This document shows, one piece after another, positions 33,725 through 46,590 of a DNA stretch of 64,000 nucleotides. The stretch lies in the NCBI RefSeq assembly GCF_020497125.1, contig NC_059072.1, positions 272,162,045 to 272,226,044 on the forward strand, given 5' to 3'. Under the pieces are notes generated by a model. That model was not told the origin of the DNA and did no database searches. It saw only the letters and a program-made list of their open reading frames with translations. The translations under genes and the position numbers were made by a program. The DNA comes from Mauremys mutica. Its lineage: Eukaryota > Chordata > Testudines > Geoemydidae. How positions within the stretch are numbered: position 1 is the first letter of the stretch; each line of letters starts with the position of its first letter.

Positions 33725-36561
33725 ACTGATTGGGATCCTTGCTTGAGGATGGTTTTAGTAATTGCTAAAAGATTGTTTTTTTAAAAAAAGATTTAGGAAA
33801 TTACAAATAAAGAAAAGAAAATGGGGCATTGGCTACATATATTTTCCCTTGAAAGAAAATCTTTAGTTACTTAATTGCAATTGTAGGCATTTCAGAACTA
33901 AGAGGTACTGCACACACACAGCCTCATGGGGAAATATCAAGTATAGGGGCGAGGTTAAGGCAAAGCAAGGGGTGAGAAGTTTGCTTGTGGGTAAGCAGAA
34001 AGGTGAATGTATAATAAACTAGTCAGATACATATTGTAACAGTTTCAGGATAACTGCACTGTATTTCCCCTCTGTGGTTCCTCCAGGACACTGAAGTTTT
34101 CAGACTTCAAGAGAAGAGACACATGTCTTTCTCCCTCCTAACTGTAGGTGTTAAGGCTCCACAGGCCCCTGCCATACACTGATGTCACCAACATGCTTAA
34201 AGGCCAGTGCTTGTTCTTTGCTTTCTCTGTGAGAACAATGACAGTGTTTTTAAAGTGACCACACCGCTTTTCTAAAGCAAAGTACATTTATTTTTAGGGG
34301 GAAAAAATTACAGAGAAAACAAGAAACAATAAATGGCTTTAAACTCACCCTAAACATACCAGAAATCACCCATAATGTTTATAGAGTCCTAGTAGCCCAA
34401 AAGCTTTCCAGCTTTTCAGCAAAGGTTGGGTTCCCTCTGCTCCCTTTTCAGTTCCTGGAGGAGCTGAATACAAGCCCTGGCTCACAATAATACATAAAAC
34501 AGTCATAAACTTATTGCAGCCTGGTCCCCAAAGAAATTGCGTGTGACTGCAATGCCTGTCACACATAGAACTGTACATTTCCTCCAGCTAAACTCAAGGA
34601 ATTAATCTGTCACTTACACTACAATCAAGATCTTGTTAAGAGACTGAAGAGAGTCTCAATCTCTGGTTTCTCAGCATATGTTATGATGGAGACAGCATTG
34701 TACAGGGGTCCATTGCAGTATAATTAATCAAGTAACATGATATGATGGGGCAATTAATAAACATTGTTATTGTGAATGATGCTATTACTTTGGCATGATC
34801 TTAGAAACTTTAAAACAGCCAATGTTGAAGATAGATTCTTAATTCCAAAATAAAGGTTAATGAGACTTACAAAGGTAATAGGTGTATGTAGAGCTTTAAA
34901 ATGTTGCACTTTGAAAGTATAGATATTCCAAGAAAAGAAGCAATGGTCAGATATCTTGATTTATATTTTACAAAGGGACAGATGAGCATAAGTACACATA
35001 TTCCAGATATGTTATGCCCCAGAGAGTGTTATATACTGGCTCAAAAGCCATTAGAACAATTGAAAAGAAAGGTATGTTAGATTTAGTGCTTTGGTTTGTG
35101 CAGATCTAAATGTATCTCTAAACGGTGAAGAAGCAGATACACAACGCCCACTCCTGAAAAACTGCAGTAACATTCACATTTTGGAAAAGACACCATAGTC
35201 ATCAGAATTCTTTGCCTACCTTAAATAAGTAGTTTACATAGGCAGTCAAACTGTTCTCCTGTAGCAAAACTTTTCAGTATGTCCAAAGTACTGCACTCTG
35301 GAGAGAAGAATTTGAAAGAGAGATGTGCAAAAGGTAATTTCTGAAATAAAATTTAATGCACATATTTAGTCCATTTCATTTTGAGCAATTTTGTACCCCC
35401 AGGATTTTGCTTTTTCTGAACAATTCAGACAAGAATTAATTTTCACATCAGATAATTTAAAAGTGCAAAAATCAAAAGGCTCGTTTTATATCATATGTTA
35501 TGCTTACACAATTTGAAGCAAAAGCATAAGGGGGAAAGAACAGAGTGTTGGAGAGACACTCAGAAACACATGAAAACATATATATTATCTTTCTTGCCTT
35601 TATAAAACCAGTTCAAGTGTGTACTTCTTGGGCACCTATACATACTGGGAATGGTTCTCCACCAGCTTACATCTTGTGTAGCTATTTACACCTAGGCAAA
35701 TTGTTTGTGAAATGCTACTGTTACCCTGGATTTGAGGAGTGTGTACCCCAGAATGTGATCGAGCGAATTGCAACCATATTATGTGCATTCAGCCATCATA
35801 AATTAATAAAATAGAACGCCACATAGGAGAGGGTTAAATTAAAAGCAGATTTTTTGGAGGCAAGGTCCAAACTAGCTGGAAGTTTCTGTTAATCAGAAGG
35901 GGAGGAGGGGAAAGAAAAGTCAACAATTGAGGCTGAAAACCTTGGTAGACAAGAACTTTGGATTTCTGTGCCTTTGATATAGAAGTATTGTTCTGATTAA
36001 GATTGTTAGGTATGTTTGTTGATAAGTAGTGTATTGGAAGTTAGGAAAATTGATGGTTTAGTAGGGGGTCACTAAGACCTATGTGTTTTGTGGAAGTAAG
36101 TTATAAAAGACTAGCTAATAGAGTGTACTTTGGAGCAGTCCTCTGAAGCCATCTTGAGAGACATTTTTCCTGATGCCTTTTCTCCCAGAGGGTGAGCAAC
36201 TGGCCATTGCGAACTCGCTGTTAATTACTCAATATCATTCAAGATTTTAAGTAAATATCTGGAATGTTCTAAACCTATTGATTATGTCTAAGGCTACATT
36301 TTAATCACAGGTATTTTTAGTAAATGTCATGGACAGGTCATGGGCAGTAAACAAAAATATACAAGACAGTGGAGAATTAGGACTGGTGTTGGGAGGGCCT
36401 GATTTAGCTCTCACTTGCAAATCAGTATTATTCATGAGAAATTCACTGAAACCAAAAGGATTCCACTGGTGCAAAAATGGCACAAAGAGCCTATTTCTGA
36501 ACATTAGTTTGTATCTTGATGTGTATTTTACCACATCCGAGGTAGAAGCCAAATTTGAATA
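33725..36561. other. Non-coding spacer
   Basis: 36295-36345 has wording seen in decayed MITEs (GTCATGGACAGGTCATGGGC). Otherwise unassigned AT-rich DNA without a gene. Confidence 0.45.
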
Positions 36562-36935
36562 GCTTAATGGGACTAAATCAGGGGCCCCAGATAATCTTCA
36601 TCCAAGAATATTAAAGGAACTGGCACATGAAATTGCAAGCCCATTAGCAAGAATTTTTAATAAATCTGTAAGCTCAGGGGTTGTACCGTATGACTGGAGA
36701 ACGGCTAACATAGTTCGTATCTTTAAGAAAGGGGGAAAAACGTGATCCAGGCAACTACAGGCCTGTTAGTTTAACATCTGTAGTATGCAAGGTCTTGGAA
36801 AAATTTCTGAAAGAGAAAGTAGTTATGGACATTGAGGTCAATGGTAACTTGGACAAAATACAATATGTTTTTACAAAAGGTAAATCATGTCAAACCAACC
36901 TGATCTCCTTCTTTGAGAAGGCAACATATTTTTTA
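36562..36935 (+). mobile_element. CR1 LINE internal RT fragment
   Basis: Encodes degraded CR1 ORF2 between the endonuclease and RT core: HPRILKELAHEIASPLARIF, then a DWRTANIVRIFKKG-type motif, then QYVFTKGKSCQTNLISFFE. A frameshift follows the GGGGGAAAAACG run near 36733. Both ends are truncated. Confidence 0.8.
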
Positions 36936-37439
36936 GGCAAAGGAAACACAAAAAGGCTGATATTTGTTTCAGTCCTCACTGTAAACAGAAGATAGTTATT
37001 TTGCCACCTAAACAGGCTTGCCCTTAGCAATAGCTTGTGCATCAACTCACAGTCAAGAGCACAAATAGATTTATATATTTGTTCTCTGAGTTTGTTCCAT
37101 GTGTTTAGCAGGAATTGCTGTCCCTATAGGGATAGTTTAGATGGAACTAAGGAAGTTTGGGCACCTCAGGAGAAAGCCACTTAGAGTAACTTATAAGAAA
37201 TGTGCAGTTAAACAGGGAAGTCTGCTAAATCACCTTTTCTTTAGCTAGAAGATTTGGTTTTCTTTAGGGGGAGAGAGTCATAAGAATTTTCTATGTTTTT
37301 CTACTTTGGAGAGAGAGGGCCCTCTTTTCCAGTCCTTTAAATTAATTTTGTGTTGCTGACATGATGCAAAGTGAATTTAATTGGCTGCAGATTCTGCCAA
37401 GAAAATTCCCCCTGTGTAGGAGGAATCTCCATTAGTGTA
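36936..37439. other. Non-coding spacer
   Basis: No gene. 37440 is where recognisable CR1 begins. Confidence 0.4.
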
Positions 37440-37778
37440 AAACTGACAGAGGTGGGCACCAATGATACTGCCAAGAATGACCAGCATATCACTGCAGACT
37501 ACGTGGCTCTGGGAAGAAAGATAGAGTTTGAGGCACAAGTGGTGTTCTCATCTATCCTCCCTGTGGCAGGAAAAGGCCAGGGTAGAGACTGTCGAATCGT
37601 GGAAGTCAACGAATGGCTATGCAGATGGTGTCGGAGAGAGGGGTTTGGATTCTTTGACCATGGGATGGTCTTCCAAGAAGAAGGAGTGCTAGGCAGAGAT
37701 GGGCTCCACCTCACGAAGAGAGGGAAGAGCATCTTTGCAAGCAGGCTGGCTAACCTAGTGAGGAGGGCTTTAAACTAG
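37440..37778 (+). CDS. CR1 ORF1, C-terminal esterase (SGNH-like) part, 5'-truncated
   Basis: ORF1 of CR1-type LINEs carries an SGNH/GDSL-like esterase domain of uncertain role. Visible here are the block III motif VGTNDTA (37454-37474) and the block V catalytic pair in GRDGLHLTKRGKS (around 37690-37730, Asp and His). The Ser-containing N-terminal block is missing because the element starts inside the domain. The upstream open frame (37371-37439) does not resemble CR1. The stop at 37776-37778 lies 44 bases before ORF2. Confidence 0.75.
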   Translation, partial: KLTEVGTNDTAKNDQHITADYVALGRKIEFEAQVVFSSILPVAGKGQGRDCRIVEVNEWLCRWCRREGFGFFDHGMVFQEEGVLGRDGLHLTKRGKSIFASRLANLVRRALN

Positions 37779-37822
37779 GTTCACCGGGGGAAGGAGACCA
37801 AAGCCCCGAGGTAAGTGGGGAA

Positions 37823-40661
37823 GTGGGATATCAGGAGAAAGCACAAGTAGGTGAGTGCAAGAGGGGAGGGCTCCTGCCCCATACTGGGACAGCAGGACGA
37901 TCAGTGAGTTATCTTACATGCCTATACACAAATGCAAGAAGCCTGGGGAACAAGCAGGGAGAACTAGAAGTCCTGGCACAGTCAAGGAATTATGATGTAA
38001 TTGGAATAACAGAGACTTGGTGGGATAACTCACATGATTGGAGTACTGTCATGGATGGATATAAACTGTTCAGGAAGGATAGGCAGGGCAGAAAAGGTAG
38101 GGGAGTTGCGTTGTATGTAAGAGAGCAGTATGACTGCTCAGAGCTCCAGTATGAAACTGCAGAAAAACCTGAGAGTCTCTTGATTAAATTTAGAAGTATG
38201 AACAACAAGGGTAATGTCGTGGTGGGAGTCTGCTACAGACCACCAGACCAGGGGGATGAGGTGGACGAGGCTTTCTTCCAGCAACTAACAGAAGTTGCTA
38301 GATCACAGGCCCTGGTTCTCATGGGTGACTTTAATCACCCCGATATCTGCTGGGAGAGCAATACAGCAGTGCACAGACAATCCAGGAAGTTTCTGGAAAG
38401 TGTAGGGGACAATTTCCTGGTGCAAGTGCTGGAGGAACCAACTAGGGGAAAAGCTCTTCTTGACCTGCTGCTCACAAACAGGGAAGAAATAGTAGAGGAA
38501 GCAATAGTGGATGGGAACCTGGGAGGCAGTGACCATGAGATGGTCGAGTTCAGGATCCTGACACAAGGAAGAAAGGAGAGCAGTAGAACAGAGACCCTGG
38601 ACTTCAGAAAAGCAGACTTCGACTACCTAAGGGAACTGATGGGCAAGGTCCCCTGGGAGAATAACATGACGGGGAAAGAAGTCGAGGAAAGCTGGCTGTA
38701 TTTTAAAGAATCCTTATTGAGGTTGCAGGAACAAACCATCCCGATGTGTAGGAAGAAAAGTAAATATGGCAGGCGACCAGCTTGGCTTAACAGTGAAATC
38801 CTTGCTCGTCTTAAACACAAAAAAACAGCTTACAAGAAGTGGAAGATTGGACAAATAACAAGGGAGGAGTATAAAAGTTTTGCTCAGGCATGCAGGAGTG
38901 AAATTAGGAAGGCCAAATCACACTTGGAGTTGCAGCTAGCCGGAGATGTTAGGAGTAACAAGAAGGGTTTCTTCAGGTATGTTAGCAACAAGAAGAAAGT
39001 CAAGGAAAGTGTGGGCCCCTTGCTGAATGAGGGAGGGAACCTAGTGACAGAGGATGTGGAGAAAGCTAGTGTACTCAATGCTTTTTTTGCCTCTGTCTTC
39101 ACAGACAAGGTCTGCTCCCAGACAGCTGCACTCTGCAGCACGGTATGGGGAGGAGGTGACCAGCTCTCTGTGGAGAAAGAAGTAGTTCGGGACTATTTAG
39201 AAAAGCTGGACGAGCACAAGTCCATGGGGCTGGATGCACTGCATCCAAGGGTGCTAAAGGAGTTGGCCGATGAGATTGCAGAGCCATTGGCCATTATCTT
39301 TGAAAAATCATGGTGATCGGGGGAGGTCCTTGATGACTGGAAAAAGGCTAATGTAGTGCCCATCTTTAAAAAAGGGAAGAAGGAAGATCCAGGGAACTAC
39401 AGGGCAGTCAGTCTCACCTCAGTCCCTGGAAAAATCATGGAACAGGTCCTCAAGGAATCAATTCTGAACCACTTAAAGGAGGGGAAAGTGATCAGGAACA
39501 GTCAGCATGGATTCACCAAGGGCAAGTCATGCCTGACTAACCTAATTGCCTTCTATGATGAGATAACCGGCTCTGTGGATGAGGGGAAAGCAGTGGATGT
39601 GCTATTTCTGGACTTTAGCAAAGCTTTTGATACAGTCTCCCACAGTATTCTTGCCAGCAAGTTAAAGAAGTCTGGGCTGGATGAATGGACGGTAAGGTGG
39701 ATAGAAAACTGGCTAGATGGTTGGGTTCAACAGGTAGTGATCAATGGTTCCATGTCTAGTTGGCAGCCGGTATCAAGTGGAGTGCCCCAAGGGTCGGTGC
39801 TGGGGCCGATTTTGTTCAATATCTTCATTAACAATCTGGAGGATGGTGTGGACTGCAACCTTAGCAAGTTTGCAGATGGGAGGAGTGGTTGATACGCTGG
39901 AGGGTAGGGATAGGATACAGAGGGACCTAGACAAATTAGAGGATTGGGCCAAAAGAAATATGATGAGGTTCAACAAGGACAAGTGCAGAGTCCTGCACTT
40001 AGGACGGAAGAATCCCATGCACTGCTACAGACTAGGGACCGAATGGCTGGGCAGCAGTTCTGCAGAAAAGGACCTAGGGGTTACGGTGGACGAAAAGCTG
40101 AATATGAGTCAACAGTGTGCCCTTGTTGCCAAGAAGGCTAATGGCATTTTGGGTTGTATAAGTAGGGGCATTTCCAGCAGATCGAGGGACGTGATCATTC
40201 CCCTCTATTCAGCACTGGTGAGGCCTCATTTGGAGTACTGTGTCCAGTTTTGGGCCCCACACTACAAGAAGGATGTGGATAAATTGGAGAGAGTCCAGCG
40301 GAGGGCAACAAAAATGATTAGGGGGCTGGAGCACATGACTTATGAGGAGAGGCTGAGGGAACTGAGATTGTTTAGCCTGCAGAAGATAAGAATGAGGGGG
40401 GATTTGATAGCTGCTTTCAACTATCTGAAAGGGGGTTCCAAAGAGGATGGATCTAGACTGTTCTCAGTGGTAGAAGATGACAGAACAAGGAGTAATGGTC
40501 TCAAGTTTCAGAGGGGGAGGTTTAGGTTGGACATTAGGAAAAACTTTTTCACTAGTAGGGTGGTGAAGCACTGGAATGGGTTACCTAGGGAGGTGGTGGA
40601 ATCTCCTTCCTTAGAGGTTTTTAAGGTCAGGCTTGACAAAGCCCTGGCTAGGATGATTTAG
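37823..40661 (+). pseudogene. CR1 ORF2 (APE endonuclease + reverse transcriptase), inactivated
   Basis: ORF2 nicks the target and copies the RNA into it. Read from 37823, the APE-type endonuclease motifs are in order: CLYTNARSLGNK, GITETWWDNS, VGVCYRPPDQ, LMGDFNHPD and GGSDHEMVEF. A linker and the RT follow ([64 protein letters not shown]). An in-frame TGA at 39314-39316, probably a decayed CGA, stops the first frame after about 497 codons. At 39873-39880 the active-site box, FADDTKLGG in the sister copy, has lost 11 bases and shifts frame. The C-terminal part then reads on (GVVDTLEG ... KALARMI) to 40661. Confidence 0.9.
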
Positions 40662-40747
40662 TTGGGTTTGGTCCTGCTTTGAGCAGGGGGTTGGACTAGA
40701 TGACCTCCTGAGGTCCCTTCCAATCCTGAGATTCTATGATTCTATGA
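40662..40747 (+). repeat. CR1 3' untranslated end with octamer tail
   Basis: CTGCTTTGAGCAGGGGGTTG and GACCTCCTGAGGTCCCTTCC are the conserved CR1 3' words recognised by the RT. ATTCTATG octamers end the element. The SINE at 29872-30054 carries nearly the same end. Confidence 0.85.
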
Positions 40748-41930
40748 GGTGGCGTATCACTTCCTATGCCAGTCTGCTGCATTCCGTACAGCTGAGACAT
40801 AGTGGAGAATTGGGGCAAGACTTTACAAGAAACCAAGAAGATGGTAAAGGCTGAATGAGAGCATATTGGATGATAGGGGAGGTAGCATGGAATTAAAGGT
40901 GAAAGAAATGTGTTCACTTCTAGAACGACAATTCTCTTATAAATCTCTACTTAAGTTTAGCTAAAAGGTACTGAGTTTGGTAATGTCATTGCTCCAGAAC
41001 ATTTATACAAATACCTTCACCATTGCCCTCCATCTTTAAGCCCTTTAGAATTACAGATTTATTACGGTTTGCATGCTGAAATATCATGGGCCATATGCAA
41101 GCTCAGCTAGCTAATCAGGGGAGTGGAGCATGCCTAGATCTCCTCCTGAAGTAGCTTCCCTGTATTATTAATGTAGAAAGCAAAGACAGCACTGCCAGGC
41201 TCACCTTCCAGCTAGGGAATAGCATGGTTGTTCACCTTTTCTTCCAGGGTCTTTATAAGGGATAGAAACATTCTCTACTTCTAATGCCAAGTACCTCTTC
41301 TTACAACTACGGCAATAATTCAGTCAAATGCTGGGAATGCATAGATAATGAGGAGGGAACATTTATTCATATTTGCCAGTCTGTATGGAAGAAAAGGAAA
41401 TGGGCCAAAGTAGTATAGTTTGCATCCAAAATCTATGTTAAGAGATCTTTAAGATTGTGAAGTCAAGTTAAGTAATGCCAAAATTAAGGTTGCCTGTGCC
41501 GTCTAAATTCAACCTTCCTTGTATGTATGCATTACATGATCATGATTTTAGAAACAGTTCCTTTTTCTGTTCCATTCTATTGTACCAACTTTTTTTAAAT
41601 TATAACCATCAGCATAATACCTGAGTGCCTAATAAACCTTAAGAGAGAAGTATGTGTATCAATCTTGAGTGATTATAACAGTCTCCCACATAGAAAGTTA
41701 ACTTGTCATATAGTTGTTGACATCACCACAAGTCCAAAGAGTACTGTAATTCAGTCCATATATTTATGCAGAAGCTAGCCTCTTGATTTCCACCTGATGT
41801 CAAATTCTCCAGCCAGTCCAGAGCACCTGAGAACACAGGAGATATGAGATGCCACAGGATACTGTGTAATTATGTTGGTAATGATGTAATTAACATCACA
41901 GATCTGCATGGCTAAGGAGTGTGTGTACTT
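40748..41930. other. Non-coding spacer
   Basis: No gene or recognised repeat. Confidence 0.5.
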
Positions 41931-42190
41931 GAAAACAGATTACCGGCCTTCCAAGAGGCCTGAGCACAGAAGGCGCTGAAGTACACCCTGTTGGCTGACA
42001 CCCTGAGAGCCCAGGGCTACAAGGTCCAGATACACCCTGATCGTGGGAGCCCTGGGCTCATGGGACCCCCACAACGAGCCTGTACTGAGAGTGTGCATAG
42101 TTGGTCGATGCTACGCACGGCCCATGAGACAGCTCATGGTGTCCAACACCATCAGGTGGTCCAGAGACAGCTATACGGAACACATCATGG
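41931..42190 (+). pseudogene. R2-superfamily LINE C-terminal remnant
   Basis: Two adjoining frames encode ALKYTLLADTLRAQGYKVQ (41976-42031) and, after a one-base shift, TLIVGALGSWDPHNEPVL ... RQLMVSNTIRWSRDSYTEHI (42034-42190). From memory these match the C-terminal end, beyond the restriction-like endonuclease, of R2/NeSL-type LINE proteins predicted in turtles. A stop codon precedes the block (LPAFQEA, stop, AQKAL). Only the C-terminal tip remains. The following 300 bases may be its 3' untranslated region. Confidence 0.55.
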
Positions 42191-43666
42191 GACACCAGGT
42201 TGAGTAATACCAGGTTGAGTAATCGAGACTGCCGAAATATCCCACTTCCTTCCCTGATGAACCAAGGGATGCACCCCACCCATGTACTTATTTGCTACAC
42301 TGATACTGACTTGCACTCTTAATACATTCCATGTGTAGCGTACCCAAGACCACTTATCCACTGACACTTTAAAAACTCCCACACCCCAATCTTTGTCTAT
42401 GCTGGTTATGTGATATGTATCTCGTGATCCTTGTAACCAATACCTGTAATCCCTCATAACTCAAGCCTGACCCCAGATGTACAGTACCTCCCTTCTTAAC
42501 TTGTGTATATTTAATTTTAAACATTAACTTTAATAACATTTCTTTAGGTCTATATTAGGAAGCCAGGCAGGGCTCAGAGGAGGCAGAATCTTTGCAGTGA
42601 AGCAGAGAGAGACGGCATTGTTCTAAGCACTACTCTTTGTGTGATTGTTTACCATTGTCCTGTGACAGAGGGAGGTATGTTTCACTTGTTGAAGGCACCT
42701 TCACTGCCTGAGGTTGCCTTGAGGGGAACATTAATGCAATCAATAGCACCTGGGATGGATTGGGACTGATGCAATATCAAAGGATTTGCTATTGGTACAT
42801 CTGTGGGGAAATCAGTATAATTAACCCTCCTGAAAAATTACATGCAGAAACTGCTCAGTGCCATTGAAGATAGCAGACTGGTTTATCCTTGAGGTAGTCC
42901 ATGAATAGCGCATGTTGCCAGGGATCCAGAGCAGTTGTAACTTTGAGTAGCACAGATAAGGTGGGTCCCCTACAGTTTGCATGTGCTGCCCCAATCCCTT
43001 AGTAACTTTCCACAGAATTGAGGAATGATTAGAATCAAAGTTTTTTATGTTTAACCTGTGAGGTAGTTCCTCCTCTAATAAGTCCATCAATCCACATTCT
43101 TCTCACTTACAGGCTGTTTCTATAGAGACTGCTTTCAGGCTGTGGTCTGACTGCAATGTCCCCTAGGGTCTTCTTCCCTACTCTCCCTACTTTTCTCCTT
43201 TTCCTTTTTCCTTCTCATCCTCATTCTCCTCAACATCCCTGGGTTGGTGTCTGAAGTTGCCCAAAATGTTTATAAACTCTACGCTGCCTCCACACAACCC
43301 TACCCATCCCAATGTCTTTCAGAGAAGCAATAGTGATTCATTCTTTTCCTCTGTCTGTTTCATCCGCCATGGTTAGTAAAGGAAAGCAGTGGTTCTGCTA
43401 CGTGTGGGCCTTTCATCCAAGGCAGGTTGTATGTTCTGGTGCAGAATATCGTAGTGCTACTTTTGCTGCATTGCAGCTGTTTGAGAAAGCCATGGCACAT
43501 GTACTTTTATGGCCTCCCCTGACTCCTCCATATACACCTATACCAGCAAGGCAACTTTCTATAGCCACAACTCATGGGCAGCCCATTTGTGCCATCCTTT
43601 GAAAACACCTTATGAGACCAGTTTCCACTTGTGCCTCTTATAACAAGTGCTGAAATCTAGTTTACT

Positions 43667-43915
43667 AGCCCCTGGCTTGACGGGGGAGAATCGGAAACAA
43701 CAGTATGAGGGGAGAGGAACATGGGGGACAGATACAGCCCCTGGCTTGTAGGAGAGGGGGGAAGAAGGGTCATGTAGAGAACCTGGCATAAAGGGGAAGG
43801 GGGGAGCAGAGGTCACACAGAGCCCGTAGCATGAGGGAGGGGGGTGGGAGAGGGTTGAAGGGTGTCACACTGGGAGGGTGGTACACAGGGACTGGTCGGG
43901 GGCAGGGGAGCAAAC
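43667..43915 (+). repeat. Degenerate G/A-rich minisatellite
   Basis: Four to five units of about 42-65 bases, each with a CCCCTGGCTTG / ACCTGGCATAA / CCCGTAGCATG start followed by a run such as GAGGGGGGAAG and a GTCACAC-like end. Confidence 0.55.
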
Positions 43916-46590
43916 TGAGGAATACTAGGAACCCCTACACAAGCAACAACATGTGCATCTCTATACTTATTATTAATGACAACAATAATAATTTTTAGTA
44001 CACTCGTAATGAAAGCTGCTAAATTATCTAAAAGATGCAAGGGTATCATTACCTTTAGAGAGGCTGAAAATAGAATTTGCATCTGTATATTCATTCCATT
44101 AGTACAAATCATATTACATTGGTTTGTGTAATTAATTTAAAAAACACTTCAGCACTATTAATCACGTTTACCTTTAAAGAAGATATTGTAATCATTTTAA
44201 CAATATTTTTATAGCCTATATTGAAACCATTGATATTGAACAGATAACATTGTACTGTATATGGTAATAGAATCAGTCCACAAGGGGTCTCCCTTGTCTT
44301 AATTTTCTGTACTTCCTTGTACAGTAGAGATCCAAAAGAACATGATATTCTTTGGAACTATTCAATGCCTTATATATTTTAAATACATAAGTAATTCAGC
44401 AATAACTACCAAAAAAGACTAATGGGTAGGTTGTGTTAACCTGAAAGGGAGAACTGCAGCCTCATTTGCCAGGGAAGCTCATATATCTTGATAAATGAAA
44501 ACTGTTTACCTAATGTCAGCTTGCCACATAGCAGTTACAGAATTGGGCTGCTGTGAATTGGTAGATTTAAAATCTTACTATATGAAAACATTAATTTCAG
44601 ACTAATTCTCTGTAGCTGGTTAGGTGAGGTTACTCTGATTCATTTAAGCCACACAGTTATTTGAGGTGCATGAAGCTTCTTTGCATCATTTTATAATCTG
44701 GAAAACAACAGTCACCACCAAAATGAAGTAAACAAACCCACTTCACGTTCACTTGAGTAGGACTGAGATTTCATCCCATTTAGAAACAGGTATGTTGTAC
44801 TTTCTGAGGAAGATGCTACCATTGTTTTACTTCATAGAATTACTTAAGTGAGGAAACAAGTCTGCTACTTTTGGTCTTTCTGATGATTGTCTGTATGATT
44901 AACCTAAGCTTCCTGATGCCTGGTAGTTGCAGAGGAAGATGCTTTCATGGTAATTTTAAGTCTTAGGTCTGTTCATTATCTTTCCCTGGTCTTTTGTGCC
45001 AACATACAAAGAACCCTGCATTTCTCTTTAACACACTCTAAAGCAAAGTTTTCTTTTGGTTTACATTCTCATCATATTGCTCTCCTAATTATGTTAAAGT
45101 TTCCCATCTACAGTGTTAATTTTTAAAATCCATTAACATTTGGATTTTAACATTTAGCAAAAGGCAGTAACCAGGTTCTGGCCCAAACTTTTTCCTACCT
45201 TAAAAATGTAGATAATTCTATAGTTTGTGATTATGTATGAGCTATTGCTTTTGCAAGAAATATTAATAAAATGTCATTTTTATTAGCTCAGCAAAAACAA
45301 GTTTTGTGTTCTCTCCTCCGCTTCTTCCATATTAGTTGACAAGCACTATCCCAGATTTGTGCTGACATTTTCAGTGGTGCTGAGGCATAAACAAAGCTGT
45401 TTGGCCATGCCATGGTACTGAATTTTTTTTTTTTTTTTTGCCACAGAGACAGTTGTAGTAATTTCAGTTGCATTAGAGGATAAGCAGAAGAAATAATGTA
45501 TTTTTGCTAAATGTAAAGAGGCAAAATCAGCAGTAGAGAAAACATCTTTGTGAGTTTCTCAGTGTGTAAATTTGGCTCTGATAGCAAACTTGTAACATGA
45601 TTCTAAATCACTGGCACTTCTTGAAAGGTGAACTTGTTTGAGTTGAAGCACTTCAAACAACTTACTTGTTGAGTCAGTGTTTGGACTGAGGCATCTATTT
45701 TTCCAAAAGCTCTTAGAAGTTTGAAGTTCCCCTAAGATTTTAAAGCCTGTGGTGCTTTTATAAAATGCTTGCAATTGAAGAAAAAAATCTACTCTGATAA
45801 CACCAGTTACTAGACAAAGCCATGATCCAAAGGAAAATAAACCCTGGGAAAGTGTGGCTAATGTATTGAAATAAGTGTAAACCATTATATTGTCCCACAA
45901 AACAAATTAATTCTGACAATTACCTACTCTGTAGGTAAACCAGTTAGAAATAGCAGTTTGTCATTTCAGCGCTTAATATTTTGACTTTGTCCATATCAGT
46001 AATAGGATTGATAGAAATAGGATTTCTGCATTCTCTGCTTTACCCAGACAGATAGGGTCCAATCATATACTGTTTACTTAGACAATATTTCTAATGATAT
46101 CATTAGGAGTTTTACTGGAACAAGGAGTTCAGGATCTTTTTTGCCCAATGTTTCCTTTCTTCTGGGTCAAATGGTCTTTGAGAAGTACATTATATCCACA
46201 TTTTAAATTTGGGACTCTTCTGTGAAATTTATTCTAAGGACTAAATCTTGGAACCTGTAATCATGTAGTGAATCTCACTGTGCTCCCTGAGGACTTCCCT
46301 ATTAAAGATTGCAGGATTGGACCCTTAATTTGTATGAATTAAGAAAAATAGACTATATTAACAATGGTCTAATCAAGACAATACTTAATGCACTATTAAA
46401 CCACAGTCCTTGGCTTTCTTCTATAACTTCACTGGTTTATAAATACTGCACATATAGTGACTGATATAAAATATGACAAAACGAAGAATAAATGATATTT
46501 AAATGGTTGCATTCTTATGCAACAAGCACATCAATACTTGGTAAGAAAAATGCCTGGTGGCAAGACAGCAGTAACATATATTCAGTTCAA

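Larger units (their letters stand above)
37440..40747 (+). mobile_element. CR1 LINE, 3.3 kb, most complete copy in the window
   Basis: Contains the C-terminal part of ORF1, all of ORF2 (endonuclease plus reverse transcriptase), the 3' untranslated region and the terminal ATTCTATGATTCTATGA octamers (40731-40747). It is 5'-truncated in ORF1. Three lesions make it dead: the 5' truncation, a nonsense codon in ORF2 and an 11-bp deletion in the RT active-site box. High similarity to 50491-51611 shows both are young. Confidence 0.93.

Noticed and set aside
42821..43090. 89-codon minus-strand frame
   Set aside because: I could not match it to any family, and there is no supporting context.
43312..43602. 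96-codon plus-strand frame
   Set aside because: Starts with ATG, but no recognisable domain, splice sites or poly(A) signal. Left unassigned.
43667..43915. CRISPR-like array
   Set aside because: Units are degenerate and directly adjoining, without unique spacers, and the genome is eukaryotic.
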